DNA from: Sipunculus nudus
Lineage: Eukaryota > Annelida > Sipuncula > Golfingiida > Sipunculidae
Reading direction: 5' to 3'
DNA length: 64,000 bases
Assembly (NCBI GenBank): GCA_026874595.1
Contig: CM049310.1
Location: 20,498,058 to 20,562,057 of the forward strand
The stretch's first letter is position 1; each line of letters begins with the position of its first letter. Made by a program: the position numbers and the translations under genes. Of the stretch, positions 41,201 through 52,472 are shown one piece after another. The notes under the pieces were generated by a model. That model was not told the DNA's origin and made no database searches. It saw nothing but the letters and a program-made list of their open reading frames with translations.

Positions 41201-44200
41201 TTTCTTTTAAAAATTACAAGCTATGATCTTAACCTGCCTTTGAATTGAGCGACATAATGGGAAATGTTCCATAACATGTACAAACAGAACATGTATAGGA
41301 TTTAATATGACAATAGAAGAAAAGTACGTTGTTAATTTAAAAAAAAAGTTTTTACAATAAATCACAGGAAAATGTGATAGAAACCCTGATGTATTTGTTT
41401 GTTTTTAATTTATTTATTTAATTTTAACAAATTTATTCTATCACAAAAAATTGCTTATGCAGAATAACTGGTTATATAGATATGATAGGCCCATTCTGAT
41501 GGACTCATATACCGGTAAGTGCGGTATGCAGTTGTCATCTCTGATTTTACTCATCGGTTAGCCTGTAACAGAAACACTCACCTGGCTAATCTGGTATCCG
41601 GGCGATTAATGTCGTGTCCTCGGTACCGGTTTTGGAAGTTGGTTCTCAACATCTCCGCGTCTTCTGTTGCATACTGAAATATTTACAACAAAAAAATCAA
41701 ACATTAAGAAATTAAAAAAATATATATAACAATACATGTATATACATAAAGCAGGCAAGAAGTTAACCGAGAAATGTAATTTTTGGAACCTACAGGTCTG
41801 CTTGCGATATAAATATTATTCCCTTTACGACCTGCATGGTTAACTTGTCTTATATATAGGCCTATATCTGGGGTTCATGGGGCCAAACCATTGTTTTCGT
41901 CCTTTGGTGTGGATATGAGGTAATGTGGCGTTTCAGTGAAGCGCGTGCACACGGAGAATGCAAGCCTCGCTCTTAACAGGGGTCGGCAGCTCTATTGTGC
42001 GTGACGTCTATATAGATTGGTGGCGAGATGCGGTGGCGTCAATTTATCTTCAAGGTCGGGGGGATGACTGGAAACTTTTTTTCAAACACACACTTACAAA
42101 CACATACAATTTATTGTCTGTGTGAAACATTTAAATATATTACAATTAAGTATAAGATTTTAGAAAATAAGGTATTCTGTTTCCAGTAAATAATAATTCT
42201 AAATCAGGTTTAGATGAACTAAAGTGCGTTATTTTTATTATGAAATATTTCATTTCAAATATATAAATATTATTCACTGAATTTTAGGGGGGATGATTAC
42301 ATAGATCATCCCCCCCCCCCCCCCTATATTGATGTGCCTGGCGAGATGTCGCTACAGAAAAGGCTATATATATATTGTTACACATGTATAAAACGGTTTA
42401 AAATTGTATACAGGTAAATAGCATTAGGTAGGCTATATTTCCATAACAGTTAATCACACATTTTCCTCTTTCTGTCCTGGGGACAAAAGGTTTTGGCATT
42501 CTTTGACTTCGAAGAATATAATTACACAAAAAAACATGTGGACAGGGTTAGAGGAAGGAACTATTTTATCGAGTCCAATAGACTGACAGCTGATTGCTTT
42601 TACTTTTGTTTAAAAGTCCGTTCCACAACCCCTGTCCACTGTGTTTCATGGCGTTCCTATCAAGTGACCATTGTTTATCCTTCTGGGATATGGTTATAAA
42701 GTAATGTGACGTAACAGTGAGGCGCGTGCACAAGGAGAATGCAAGTCTCACTTTAGACAGAGGTAGGCATGCAGTTTTGGTCCTGTGGATGTGGGGGCCT
42801 CTTTGTGTGTAACGTCTTTTATGATGTCACCACTGTTCATAGGTTAGTTGTAACGTTACAGAACGTTTCAAAACAGACTTCACTCTGTCCAAACATCCCT
42901 AACATGTCCAACTAATTTTTCGCGGTATTTCTTTCAAATCTATTACGTTTGCCACTATAAAATAGAAAAAGTTTTTAATCAAAGAAGGTAATGTGGCGCA
43001 TTTTGATGATTTAAATAAGAATAAAATAGACACATTTACTTTGCGACGCACTCATGGAATTGGCCTGTTTAGAAAACTGCAAAAACAATGGCATCAAATC
43101 ATGTGGCCGTATCTGTTTATCCATGTGATGTAGGAGGGACGTATGTGTGACGTAACTAACACGTGACTTACAAATACTACAGTACTGTGATGTCATCACT
43201 ATCAAAAACGTCGTGGATGTAGTTTTAGTCTGTCATCTCAAGCCGTCACTGATAAATCGCATTATTTCCAAAATAGTTAATTAAGCATTTTCCTCTTCTG
43301 CCTATAGGGACCAAAACTTCTAAAATATAATAAACTAGATGTGTCGGAACGACACGAATGCCCCCGCCTGGGGCAAATTAGAAACATTTGTAAAATTTTG
43401 AAAAAAAGTTCAGGAGGTGTCGTATGGTCAAAAGTAGGTCAACAAGGGCAAAATGCAAACTCGATCTGTAACGGGTCATTATCAAGCAACACACCAAAAA
43501 TCATGCCAGTATATGCAGGCATTGTGAAAAAAGTCCATACATGTGCATTTTCAATAAAAATTTCCGTCTTTCATGAAATTTTCTATGTTTAGGAGCCGTA
43601 AAACAATCAAAAGTAGGTCAACCGGGACGAAACACGAACTCCATCTGTAACTGTCATTATCTGCCCACACATAAAAAATCAGGGTGGTATCTGCAGGCAT
43701 TGAGGAAAAAAAGTCAGTACATATGCATTTGTTATGAAAATTTCTATTTTTCATGAAACTTTCTATGTTCAGGAGCAGTCAAATGGTCAAAAGTAGGTCA
43801 ACTGGGACAAAACAAGAACTCGATCTGTAACTGGTCATTATCTGCCTACACACCAAAAATCAGGCCAATATCTGCAGGCATTGCGAAAAAAAGTCCGTAC
43901 ATGTGTATTTGTCATGAAATTTCACATTTTTCATGAAATTTTCTATGTTCAGGAGGCGTAAAACGTTCAAAAGTAGGTCAACCAGGACGAAATGCGAAAT
44001 GGATCTGTAACTGGTCATTATCTGCCCACACACAAAAAATCAGGCCAATATCTGCAGGCATTGTGAAAAAAAGTCCGTACATGTGTATTTGTCATGAAAA
44101 TTTCTATTTTTCATGAAATTTCCTAAGTTTAGGAGCCGTAAAACAGTCAAAAGTAGGTCAACTGGGACAAAACAAAGAACTCGATCTGTAACTGGTCATT

Positions 44201-47200
44201 ATCTGCCTACACACCAAAAATCAGGCCCATATCTGCAGGCATTATGAAAAAAAAGTCCGTACATGTGTATTTGTCATGAAAATTTCTATTTTTCATGAAA
44301 TTTTCTAAGTTTAGGAGCCGTAAAACAGTCAAAAGTAGGTCAACTGGGACAAAACAAGAACTCGATCTGTAACTGGTCATTATCTGCCTACACACCAAAA
44401 ATCAGGCCAATATCTGCAGGCATTTTGAAAAAAAAGTCCGTACATGTGTATTTGTCATGAAAATTTATATTTTTCATGAAATTTTCTAAGTTTAGGAGCC
44501 GTAAAACAGTCAAAAGTAGGTCAACTTGGACAAAACAAGAACTCGATCTGTAACTGGTCATTATCTGCCTACACACCTAAAATCAGGCCAATATCTGCAG
44601 GCATTTTGAAAAAAAAGTCCGTACATGTGTATTTGTCATGAAAATTTCTATTTTTCATGAAATTTTCTAGGTTTAGGAGCCGTAAAACAGTCAAAAGTAG
44701 GTCAACTGGGACAAAACAAGAACTCGATCTGTAACTGGTCATTTTCTGCCTACATACCAAAAATCAGGCCAATATCTGCAGGCATTGTGAAAAAAAGTCC
44801 GTACATGTGTATTTGTCATGAAAATTTCTATTTTTCATGAAATTTTCTAAGTTTAGGAGCCGTAAAACAGTCAAAAGTAGGTCAACTGGGACAAAACAAG
44901 AACTCGATCTGTAACTGGTCATTATCTGCCTACACACAAAAAATCAGGCCCATATCGGCAGGCATTGCGAAAAAAAAGTCCGTACATGCATGTGTATTTG
45001 TCATGAAAATTTCTATTTTTCATGAAATTTTCTAAGTTTAGGAGCCGTTAAAAGGTCAAAAGTAGATCAACCGGGACGAAACGCGAACTCGATCTGCAAC
45101 TGGTCTATATCTGCCTACACACCAAAAATCAGGCCCATATCTGCAGGCATTGCGAAAAAAAGTCCGTACAACTGTTTGATTTCGGAATGACAGAAGGACG
45201 GAATTACGAAAGGACGGAATGACGGACATGGGTAAAACTATATGCCCCGGCCACTTTGTGGCGGGGGCATAAAAAAACAGGGAATGGAATTGATGGTGGA
45301 CATGACTTCATGCAGGATCATTTTTTAAAATAAAAAATAAAACTTCTTTAGTGCCATGATCTTTTAGTGTAAGAAATCTTTCAATCCAATAAGAAAACTT
45401 ATAAGAACGCAATAACCTTTAGGAAAATCACTTGACATTGGCCCAGTAAAGCTTTATATATCTAAAACTTACCACAAGCATTCCAACTGTCTTTTTATTG
45501 ATTTTGCCAAAAGGTGGCTCGTCACTGCCTAGTTTGTGTAGAAAGGCATCATTTGGATCCATTGATAAATACCAACCTGTAAAATTAAGAATACAGAAGT
45601 CAGTATACCTATAATCACTAAAAAGAAAAGAAGTATATTTACTAATTGTTTCGCATTTGTTTCACTAGACGTCATATGCTGTACTCCCCAGAGGTTAGGT
45701 ATGATTCAAATGGAATCTGCTACAGAACTATCGTCGATAGATGCACCACCCTGAGTTGTGAGGGGAAACGTTTGTGGTTAAACACATATTTCTAGGGGCT
45801 TCAGAATAAAACTAAACGCTTTCACCAAAGTGCGATCAATCAAACCACATCGCCATAAATACATTAAGTGAATCTATTTTAGTTATAGAACAATCGATAT
45901 ATTAAAAAAAAAGACTCGCTGATTCTACTTTATATACCTCAATCCAAATTTGTTAATGCAATTCTATGACATACGCTTTGGTCAATTTTTGTACATTTGT
46001 GTTATATTACAAAGCATGAAAGATAAGGAAACAGAAAAGTAGTTTATAACCGAGAGCTGGTTTGTTTTTCATAAAAAAGCACAGCCTCATAATCAAATTC
46101 ATCACGTGAAACATTACCCTTTACTTTTCCAATATCACATTTTTAAATAAGTTTTATTAAACATTTCATTGGTATATGCAGTGTATTACAAAAGGTGATT
46201 AGGCAAATATGGAAACTACTTCAATATAAAACAGAATTGAGAATTATTTTTAAACGAAATTTAAGTAGCTGGATAATGCACATAATCTCTTAATGCAGAA
46301 TTATAATTTAACATCTTATATATCCAGGAGTAGCACAAATTTTCAATTTTCATTGTTTTATGCAAACCACCCATCCCACCTGTCACAGGTGGTATCAGAC
46401 AAATCAGCACTCTCCCTGTTTGTTTACATTGTATGTCACAAGCTTTACTCAGCTCAAGACATTCCTATAAACGTTGAGTCATGAAGATATTGCACCTGGT
46501 ATAATTTATGAAGTCATATAATTTCACCTATTACTTAACAAAATACATTCCATATAAGAATGCCGTCTCGCATATTTTGTCACACTGCGCCAAGCAAACA
46601 GGAACCTCGCTATTTAGATCTGTACTGCACAACCTGAATATATACATGCAGTTATTAATAAAAACTATTCTTGGCATATAGTTTATCTGTGCCTAGTTAA
46701 TGAACATGCCACTAATAGGACTATTTGTCATTACCACAAAGGGGGTTTTTAAAACAAACATTGTGTATGGGCACTGGAGCGATTGGTATAGAACCTAACC
46801 TATCCTAAAACATGACATTTAGGTTGGCTAGGGGATCTCTTTTTGTTTTTGCGTGTGGCCATAACGAAGGGGTGCTCATGGTTAGAATGTTAACTTCTCG
46901 GTCAGTGTGCAATATTTAGTTAAGAATTTTATGAGGTTTTTTGTTAGTTGCATTAATTATTTTAACAAAATTACCAATTTAAAACCACGAATTATTAATG
47001 AGCATTCACTTGTTTAAAGTGTAAAGACTGAATATTTTGGGAATAACGGTGAATCACTTGGTAAATGAGGAATAAATGTGCTATTGGACGGGTAGCGATT
47101 TAATAGTGCGCCTTATACACTATGATGACGCTCAGTAACATAACTAACTGCAATTACATCTGTTAATACCGATATGTATCGACATGTGATTGAACAGTTC

Positions 47201-50200
47201 AGAAGCAATGATCTCAGGTCAACAATGATCTTACAATTTTTAATGTGTAAAAAGTTATTTCAATGACAAATGTCAAGTCTGTAAGTTATTGCAAATTATA
47301 TGTCAAACAGATATATACCATAGAAAGAAATATTGCTTATAAGAATGGCAACTTATCCATACATTTTAAAATGTAAGGTGAAATGTTTTCTGAAATCTCA
47401 ACTTAGAAAGTTGAAAATCACTCTACACTCACACCTACCTCTTAATTAACAATCTGCCCCCCCCCCTATCATATTTTTTTTCTTTAATCATAACATCCCC
47501 CATGCAACCCTTAGATCATCTTTATGCAAACACAAACGAATTTCAAACTAGTTGATCGCCTTTAATTTCAAATCTATATTAAAATACTTGTGTAAGAGAA
47601 ATCCTGTTGTTACTGTAAGCTTGTCTATGTACATATATTGTCACACGTACTTTGTTTCACGTATTAATTATTTCTTAGTATGACTCCTTTCCTTTTTATG
47701 TGATTCTTTGTACTTTGTGTCGTTTGTGGTTTGCTTGAATTTTACGGTTAATTATACTGACATATTATTCCTTGTGATTCGATTTATGTATTTGTATTGT
47801 ACTGTCATATTATTTTTTTGTAAGTCCATTTATGGAGTAAGTTAAAAAATATTTGTAAGTGTCAAACTCAAAGGAGGCGGAGCTAAGGTTCCCTCGCCAC
47901 TCTTGCTCGCACTAATTATAAGGGTCAATGAACAGTGCCCAGCTTATCAAGATACAAGCAGTGCTCAAGCTCATAAGAGAGCTACTGCAGGTCATTATCA
48001 AAGTATCACTCAAGCCGTAGCTCCATTTGCCAGCCAATCAGCACATGAAGAATGTGTTTGTCTCTAAGGGCATACATGTGTTTCTGTTTATCCCGCACAT
48101 GAGGATGATAGGTCAGTTAAAGTGATACATTTTCTGAATGGTAAACTATATTGTCAATAACATTTTTTTGTGGTAAGGTGGGTGTAAAAATGACCTGATA
48201 GTTAACAAATTTTCTAAAAAAAATAAACATTATATGATTTTCTTTTGACGATATTAAGACCTTAATGACTAATAATGTAGACTGGTATATGTATATGAAC
48301 TATTTTCTGATGATTTTCTTACCGTCATAGACGAAGAGCGGATAGTTACACAGCATCCCCCCGTCCACGTAGATGTCTACACATCCGTCCCTCTCAACCC
48401 GTACAGGTTGATAAAACCCTGCAAAACAAAAGGTATTGTTTCGATATTACATATTTATTTGTGGCTCTATAGGGATTTCTACACCTTTTACCACACAATC
48501 AATACTTTATATAGACAGAAGAAAATTTTTAAATTGATATTAGACGATCACCCGTAGTTTCTTGACCGTGTTTCCTGATTTGGATCAATAATATATTGCA
48601 TATTGAAACATATAGCTGGACAGATAGCTGAGGCAGATGATAAATTATTAACTCCATCTATATTGATATTGACTAGTATCTAGTATATCGGACTCCACCT
48701 TTATAGCTTAAACCAGGTATTAACCAACCTACTTTATATGAGTTCTGGCCTATTCTGCTTTCATATCAGTGAACTTTAAGTAATTCCAATTAAGAAAAAT
48801 TCTTATAACGCCTCTGTGACGGATGTATGAGCTTGTTTATCTACATAATGTTAGTAAACACGGTTCATATACCAAAGTGGTAAAACAGCTATAAAGGATG
48901 TAACTTAAAATGGTTTGTTGCATCTTTGCGGCAGTTGAAAGGTCACTATAGTCGCAAACACCCTTTGCAAATCTGGTTGTCTGACAGATGTCCTTGCTGA
49001 ATGTGGTTGGGATTATTTTGGCGGGCACGCACATGTTATAAACAATTGGATATAACAAAAATTGACAGGCTGTGTGCGGAAGGATTGGAGCTTTTTGGCC
49101 CCTTTAATGAATATTAATTGAACTATTTTTAGTTAACAAATGTCAAATTTCGGAATAGGTTTCAAATTTTTAAAATTTTAAAACCATTTCTATACCCCAT
49201 ACCCTCCCCTTCCATTCTTCTTCTGACACTTCTTGGTCTCACTATATGAACCCCCTTGTCTAAACTCCTCTATTTTGCCCAGGTGTCTCTCGTAATTGAT
49301 GTTCTACTTTTGTTAATCTGATAATGAACATATGGAGTATCCTATGCAGAAACCACATCAATTTAAAGACGTATCACTTGTCTTAATGTGCACACCCTGG
49401 TGCGAAGTTCGGTCACCCGTGCGCTATGTCCTGTGGTATTTCAAGGGGGTTAATTAACCGTTTCTGGCAGGACAAGGCTGGCTGCATGACTCATTCGTTT
49501 GACGATACGTTTAAATAATTAATCAAGAAAAAGCAGGAAATTGATGTACATATCTGGAATGCAGGATGACCTTCTTAAGGCCAGGCCGACTGATAAGTTT
49601 GATTCATTGGTCCGATGGGTCAGGTTGCGAGGCATGTGTAACCATAGCATGGGATAATACCTATGCATGTCATGGTGGGCTGGTAGCATACACGCAAGAA
49701 AAATATTATTATTAAGACTAGGATGATTGAAAAATTTGATTTGCAATATTTATTCAATAATAAATAAAGATTATGAACCTACCTGGTATTGAAATAGACA
49801 TCCGTAAGGCCAGGGCAATGGGCACGTCGGGCGTTGTCTTTGGATGATAATACTCTATAGTCATTCTGCTCACGTTACTAGCACAGATACACAACTCTTT
49901 TCCCGTTTTTTTGTATAACTGATAAAAAATCACAAATGTCCAATCACCGAGATGTAAATCACACGCGATTACAGTTGTTAAAGGATTATAATATAATATT
50001 CAAGAGAACGGAGAGACTTAAACGAAGTTTTTTGGACAAACAGAAAATCTCTGAGGACCTACAATGCATAATTCATATAATATTTTAAACATTAGATTCA
50101 TGAATGAAATTTGTTTTGTAAAAACGAGATTTTCCAAGACAATGACTAAAGAGAGTCATTAAAGGTGTCATGTTAAGTCAATTTAATTTAATTGTAATTT

Positions 50201-52189
50201 ATTAGCTTTCCCTTAAGGAATTTCGCAATATTACACTTCGGCGACATTAAAATCGAAAAGAATTATGGACTATGGCACAACGTTTTATGATATGGCTGGA
50301 TCAAAAAGAAAGTTAAACCGTTCAAACCAATGTAAACAGAGATGATACGATTGGCGACAGTTAATGGGATAAGTGTCATAAACTATGTCATGACTGTTTT
50401 CTTACGGTGTCATATGAATTACAGTAATACATGTACTTTAGTGACGCCTGGTTCAATTAAAACCTGCATAAGGTGTTCTTTAATATGTTGCTCAGTACAC
50501 AGAGATTATTGTTCATCCTTCATTACACAGGTAAGAATACAATAAAGGTATCATCAACACCAGGTGTACGTACCTGTTGGTTTTATTGTACCTTTGATCA
50601 CACGTGAATGAATATTTATACATGTATAAATGTGTATTGTAGCGGAGATTATTGTATATATTATAAGCAGACTGGTTATCTTCACTGGAAACGTTCCTAT
50701 TTTTTCCGACTCTCTGCTCTGTTTCATTTTTCATGCTATAACTCTATATTTTTGTAGAAAAAAATTTGTGTATGTGCATTCAAACTTCCGAAGCTGCTTT
50801 TGATTTTTTAGTAGTAACTGGGCCAAAAAAAAAGCACCGAAGGAGACCGCAAAAGGAGAGAAATATGAAGTATTTGGTGTTCGTATTTCCTAAAATTCAC
50901 AACTCCCAGAATCGAAAATCTCTGGTGGATTGTGGAATTTACAAGCAACCATAACACTTAAAAAGCAACGACTGGAAATATTTGACTGAAACTAATCCGT
51001 GAACAGAAGTATGTTTAATATAATAATGCACCCACCTCATCAAATGTGATGTCTGGATTTCCTGTTTTCTCTCCTATCATACGGCGGAATAAATTATCAA
51101 CCCTGATACCCGGATGCCAACCAAATGTCTTAAGGAGGTTCGGTAAAAGTGCTAACCAGCCCCACGTGGCATCTACAGGATAATATCAAGTGATATTATC
51201 ACCAAGACAACTAGCACGTGGTATTAATAAAGGGCTTGAGTATCATAAATAATGCTGTAAAGTGAGCAAAACTGTAAACAAGCGTTATCAAGTTGTATAT
51301 TCAAAACTTCAGTTTTGGATGATAATGTGTCACAGAGAAAAGCAGATTTTTATTGACAGATTTGTTTCTGCATCACATTTGACTTATTGATTTTATATGC
51401 TAAATTACATGATACGTTATACGTTGATTTTATATGCCTTCTTTATAACAGGGGCATAAACAAATAAACCTATATAAAAGTGCTGACCTGCTGCTAAATG
51501 GTTTAGATCTATTGAGTAGAAATCATGTAGTGCCCGGACGTCGTAACCAATGGCTAACATGGTGCTGACTATGGCGCCACCGCTGGCTCCTGCAAAGCGT
51601 TTAAACTTCTGTAACATTCCGAGATCTTCTAATACCTTCAGAGTGGAAGAATAATTGACAGAATTAGCTGATGCTAAAGTTATATTGATTTAAAGTACAA
51701 CCAGGTTCATATAAACAATATTACATAGATTTAAACAAATGAAATATAAAAGTTAATCTACACATATTAAAACCAGAACTCAAACTGGGCTGCCTGTCTA
51801 CCCAATAAAGAATTATGGTTTATTTTGTTTCACACGGCTATCAAATCTCAAAACTTAATTGTGATAAAAAATAACAATCGACAGAGATGCCACTTTTTCA
51901 AATAGTTTAAATTTTCCGTACATTTAGCTTAAAAATATAGTTTAAATTGATATCAAGACAGGGCACTTCGGACATCTACAAAAACGGAATTTAAAATTAT
52001 TCTGACAAAACATTAATATCTTACCTTCAGAGCTCCAAGATATGCGTAAGTTTTGGTACCACCCCCCTCGAGGGCTAGATTCTCAAAATCAAAGTTGAAC
52101 TCTCTGACCTCTTCCGGGATGTCTGGTTCTCTGGCTGCTAGAGCTCGACCAAAATGGGGGTCATTTGCCGTTGACTTACAGCCACCCAT
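38170..52189 (-). CDS. Patatin-like phospholipase with C-terminal EF-hand pair, 12 coding exons, 497 aa
   Basis: Predicted Ser-Asp dyad lipid acyl hydrolase. Coding exons in order: 52025-52189, 51488-51635, 51036-51172, 49783-49918, 48323-48418, 45473-45576, 41582-41673, 40606-40762, 40047-40136, 39527-39688, 39022-39117, 38170-38280. Every intron is GT-AG and phases join without gaps: 1,494 nt, 497 residues plus TAG. Oxyanion-hole loop LEGGGTK at residues 40-46, nucleophile Ser73 in GASGG, catalytic Asp214 in VDGGM. Two EF-hand loops have all calcium-ligand positions filled: 327-338 (DINRDGAISLDE) and 369-380 (DENGDGEVSYNE). The N-terminus MGGCKS fits N-myristoylation (Gly2, Ser6), with Cys4 available for palmitoylation. 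Known for the family: patatin enzymes cleave acyl chains from phospholipids or glycerolipids. Inferred: membrane-anchored and calcium-responsive. The substrate cannot be read from sequence. No close named relative recognised. Confidence 0.93.
38716..38764. repeat. (TA)n microsatellite in the last intron
   Basis: Two TA tracts separated by short interruptions. Confidence 0.85.
39022..39117 (-). CDS. Patatin-EF gene, eleventh coding exon
   Basis: Thirty-two codons, RSDAYRTIGVHTDYIQTTDF, then DLEDADKEYITI. Acidic C-terminal region with no recognised domain. Bounded by TTCAG and ATA|GTAAG. Confidence 0.85.
39527..39688 (-). CDS. Patatin-EF gene, exon completing second EF-hand
   Basis: Fifty-four codons. 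VSYNE completes the loop (Val at position 8, Glu at 12), followed by the exiting helix FVRFMDRKGLAFREA, then a helical region ending MTIKKFTLK. Acceptor ATCAAG after a long T-rich tract; donor AAG|GTGAG. Confidence 0.9.
40047..40136 (-). CDS. Patatin-EF gene, exon with start of second EF-hand
   Basis: Thirty codons in phase 0, beginning VSTDHLKLLFGKDF and ending LMDENGDGE. The calcium loop is cut by the next intron after its seventh residue. Bounded by GGGCAG and CGAG|GTGAG. Confidence 0.9.
40396..40465 (+). repeat. tRNA-derived SINE fragment (candidate)
   Basis: CTCAGCTGGTTAAGCGC resembles a polymerase III box A, and TTTGATCCCTC downstream is a weak box B. No cloverleaf is complete. Lies in an intron of the patatin-EF gene. 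Confidence 0.35.
40606..40762 (-). CDS. Patatin-EF gene, exon with first EF-hand
   Basis: Begins RERGKQCDRQLLQLEQRDN, a basic and probably helical stretch, then an EF-hand with loop DINRDGAISLDE (residues 327-338). Asp1, Asn3, Asp5, Gly6, Ile8 and Glu12 are all present. Acceptor TTTACAG, donor AAG|GTATA. Confidence 0.92.
41582..41673 (-). CDS. Patatin-EF gene, seventh coding exon (linker)
   Basis: Encodes YATEDAEMLRTNFQNRYRGH, then DINRPDTRLA and a split Arg. Charged linker between catalytic and calcium-binding halves. Acceptor TTTCAG, donor CCAG|GTGAG. Confidence 0.88.
41885..42840. repeat. Duplicated segment inside a patatin-EF intron
   Basis: The order ACCATTGTTT, GTAATGTGGCG, CAGTGAAGCGCGTGCACA, GGAGAATGCAAGCCTC, then GTGTAACGTCT-like is seen at 41890-42010 and again at 42665-42815 with substitutions. 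A (C)n run at 42310-42324 lies between. Confidence 0.65.
43341..45271. mobile_element. Tandem-core element, ten 181-base units between hairpin ends
   Basis: The phrase GTAGGTCAAC recurs about every 181 bases from 43433 to 45060. Units also hold AACTCGATCTGTAACTGGTC, ATCTGCAGGCATT and GTCCGTACATGTGTATTTG. The left end has the perfect hairpin GTGTCGGAACGACAC (43341-43355) and a second stem TGCCCC..GGGGCA. The right end has GGACGGAATGACGGAC followed by a hairpin with TATGCCCC and GGGGCATA arms (45241-45271). No coding capacity; probably a non-autonomous, Helitron/pearl-like element. Lies in the 3.8-kb intron of the patatin-EF gene. Confidence 0.88.
45473..45576 (-). CDS. Patatin-EF gene, sixth coding exon
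   Basis: Encodes WYLSMDPNDAFLHKLGSDEP, then PFGKINKKTVGMLV: the end of the patatin domain. Bounded by TTACAG and GTG|GTAAG. Large introns on both sides (2,746 and 3,799 bases). Confidence 0.88.
45577..48322 (-). other. Patatin-EF intron without recognised content
   Basis: AT-rich. A slightly GC-richer patch at 47870-48070 includes GCCAATCAG but no exon or known repeat. No nested gene seen. Confidence 0.6.
48323..48418 (-). CDS. Patatin-EF gene, exon with catalytic aspartate
   Basis: Encodes FYQPVRVERDGCVDIYVDGG, then MLCNYPLFVYD. The VDGG motif supplies the second dyad residue (Asp214), and the following NYP is the usual family sequence. Bounded by TTGCAG and GACG|GTAAG. Confidence 0.92.
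49783..49918 (-). CDS. Patatin-EF gene, fourth coding exon
   Basis: Encodes LYKKTGKELCICASNVSR, then a stretch ending IALALRMSISIPG. The pattern of a beta strand, Asn-Val, and then 'ALRMSISIP' is typical of the patatin core just before the catalytic Asp. Acceptor TATCAG, donor CCAG|GTAGG. Confidence 0.9.
51036..51172 (-). CDS. Patatin-EF gene, third coding exon
   Basis: Completes a split Asp codon, then encodes 45 residues beginning ATWGWLALLPNLL and ending PDITFDE. It contains HPGIRVDNLFRRMIGEKTG, the segment patatin proteins carry between Ser and Asp. Donor GATGAG|GTGGG is usable but not the best consensus. Confidence 0.9.
51488..51635 (-). CDS. Patatin-EF gene, exon with catalytic serine
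   Basis: Begins VLEDLGMLQKF and carries RFAGASGGAIVS, the GxSxG nucleophile elbow (Ser73) with the helix that follows it in patatin folds. Acceptor CTGAAG, donor GCAG|GTCAG; leaves phase 1. Confidence 0.92.
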
Positions 52190-52199
52190 GGCTCGTGAC
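52025..52199 (-). CDS. Patatin-EF gene, first coding exon (start codon, myristoylation signal, oxyanion loop)
   Basis: The ATG at 52189 lies 10 bases inside the exon, behind a good acceptor (pyrimidine tract, then CTTCAG at 52205-52200). The gene therefore has at least one upstream non-coding leader exon. The 55 codons run from MGGCKS to LGALK and end at GAAG|GTAAG in phase 0. The glycine triplet at residues 42-44, followed by Thr-Lys, is the patatin oxyanion hole. Confidence 0.9.
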
Positions 52200-52284
52200 C
52201 TGAAGCGGAAAAAAAAGAATATACAAGACAGTCGGAGACAACATAACATAGCCCTGGGGAGACTAACTACAATGTAATATTTAT

Positions 52285-52472
52285 CAGAGGCGGATCCAGG
52301 ATTTAGGAGAGGGGGGGGGATCCATCCAAGGAGGGCTAGTGAAAAATCTAAAAAAAGATCACCGGAAAAGGGGGGGGGGGCGGTCCAGGCCGCATAATTT
52401 TGTCTGAAGCCCTAAAAAAGCTTGCAGCGGATGAAAAAGGGGGTCCGGACCCCTCCCCTGAATCCGCTTCTG
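52285..52472. mobile_element. hAT-like MITE, 188 bases
   Basis: Ends CAGAGGCGGATCCAGGA and, read inward from the right, CAGAAGCGGATTCAGGGG. The interior has G-runs and CGGTCCAGGCCGC. Target duplication not clear (shared TTTAT only). Confidence 0.6.

Noticed and set aside
43341-45060. Repeated 60-odd-codon minus-strand frames reading like MVCRQIMTSYRSSSCFVPVD
   Set aside because: They recur every 181 bases because the DNA is a tandem repeat, without start context or splice sites.
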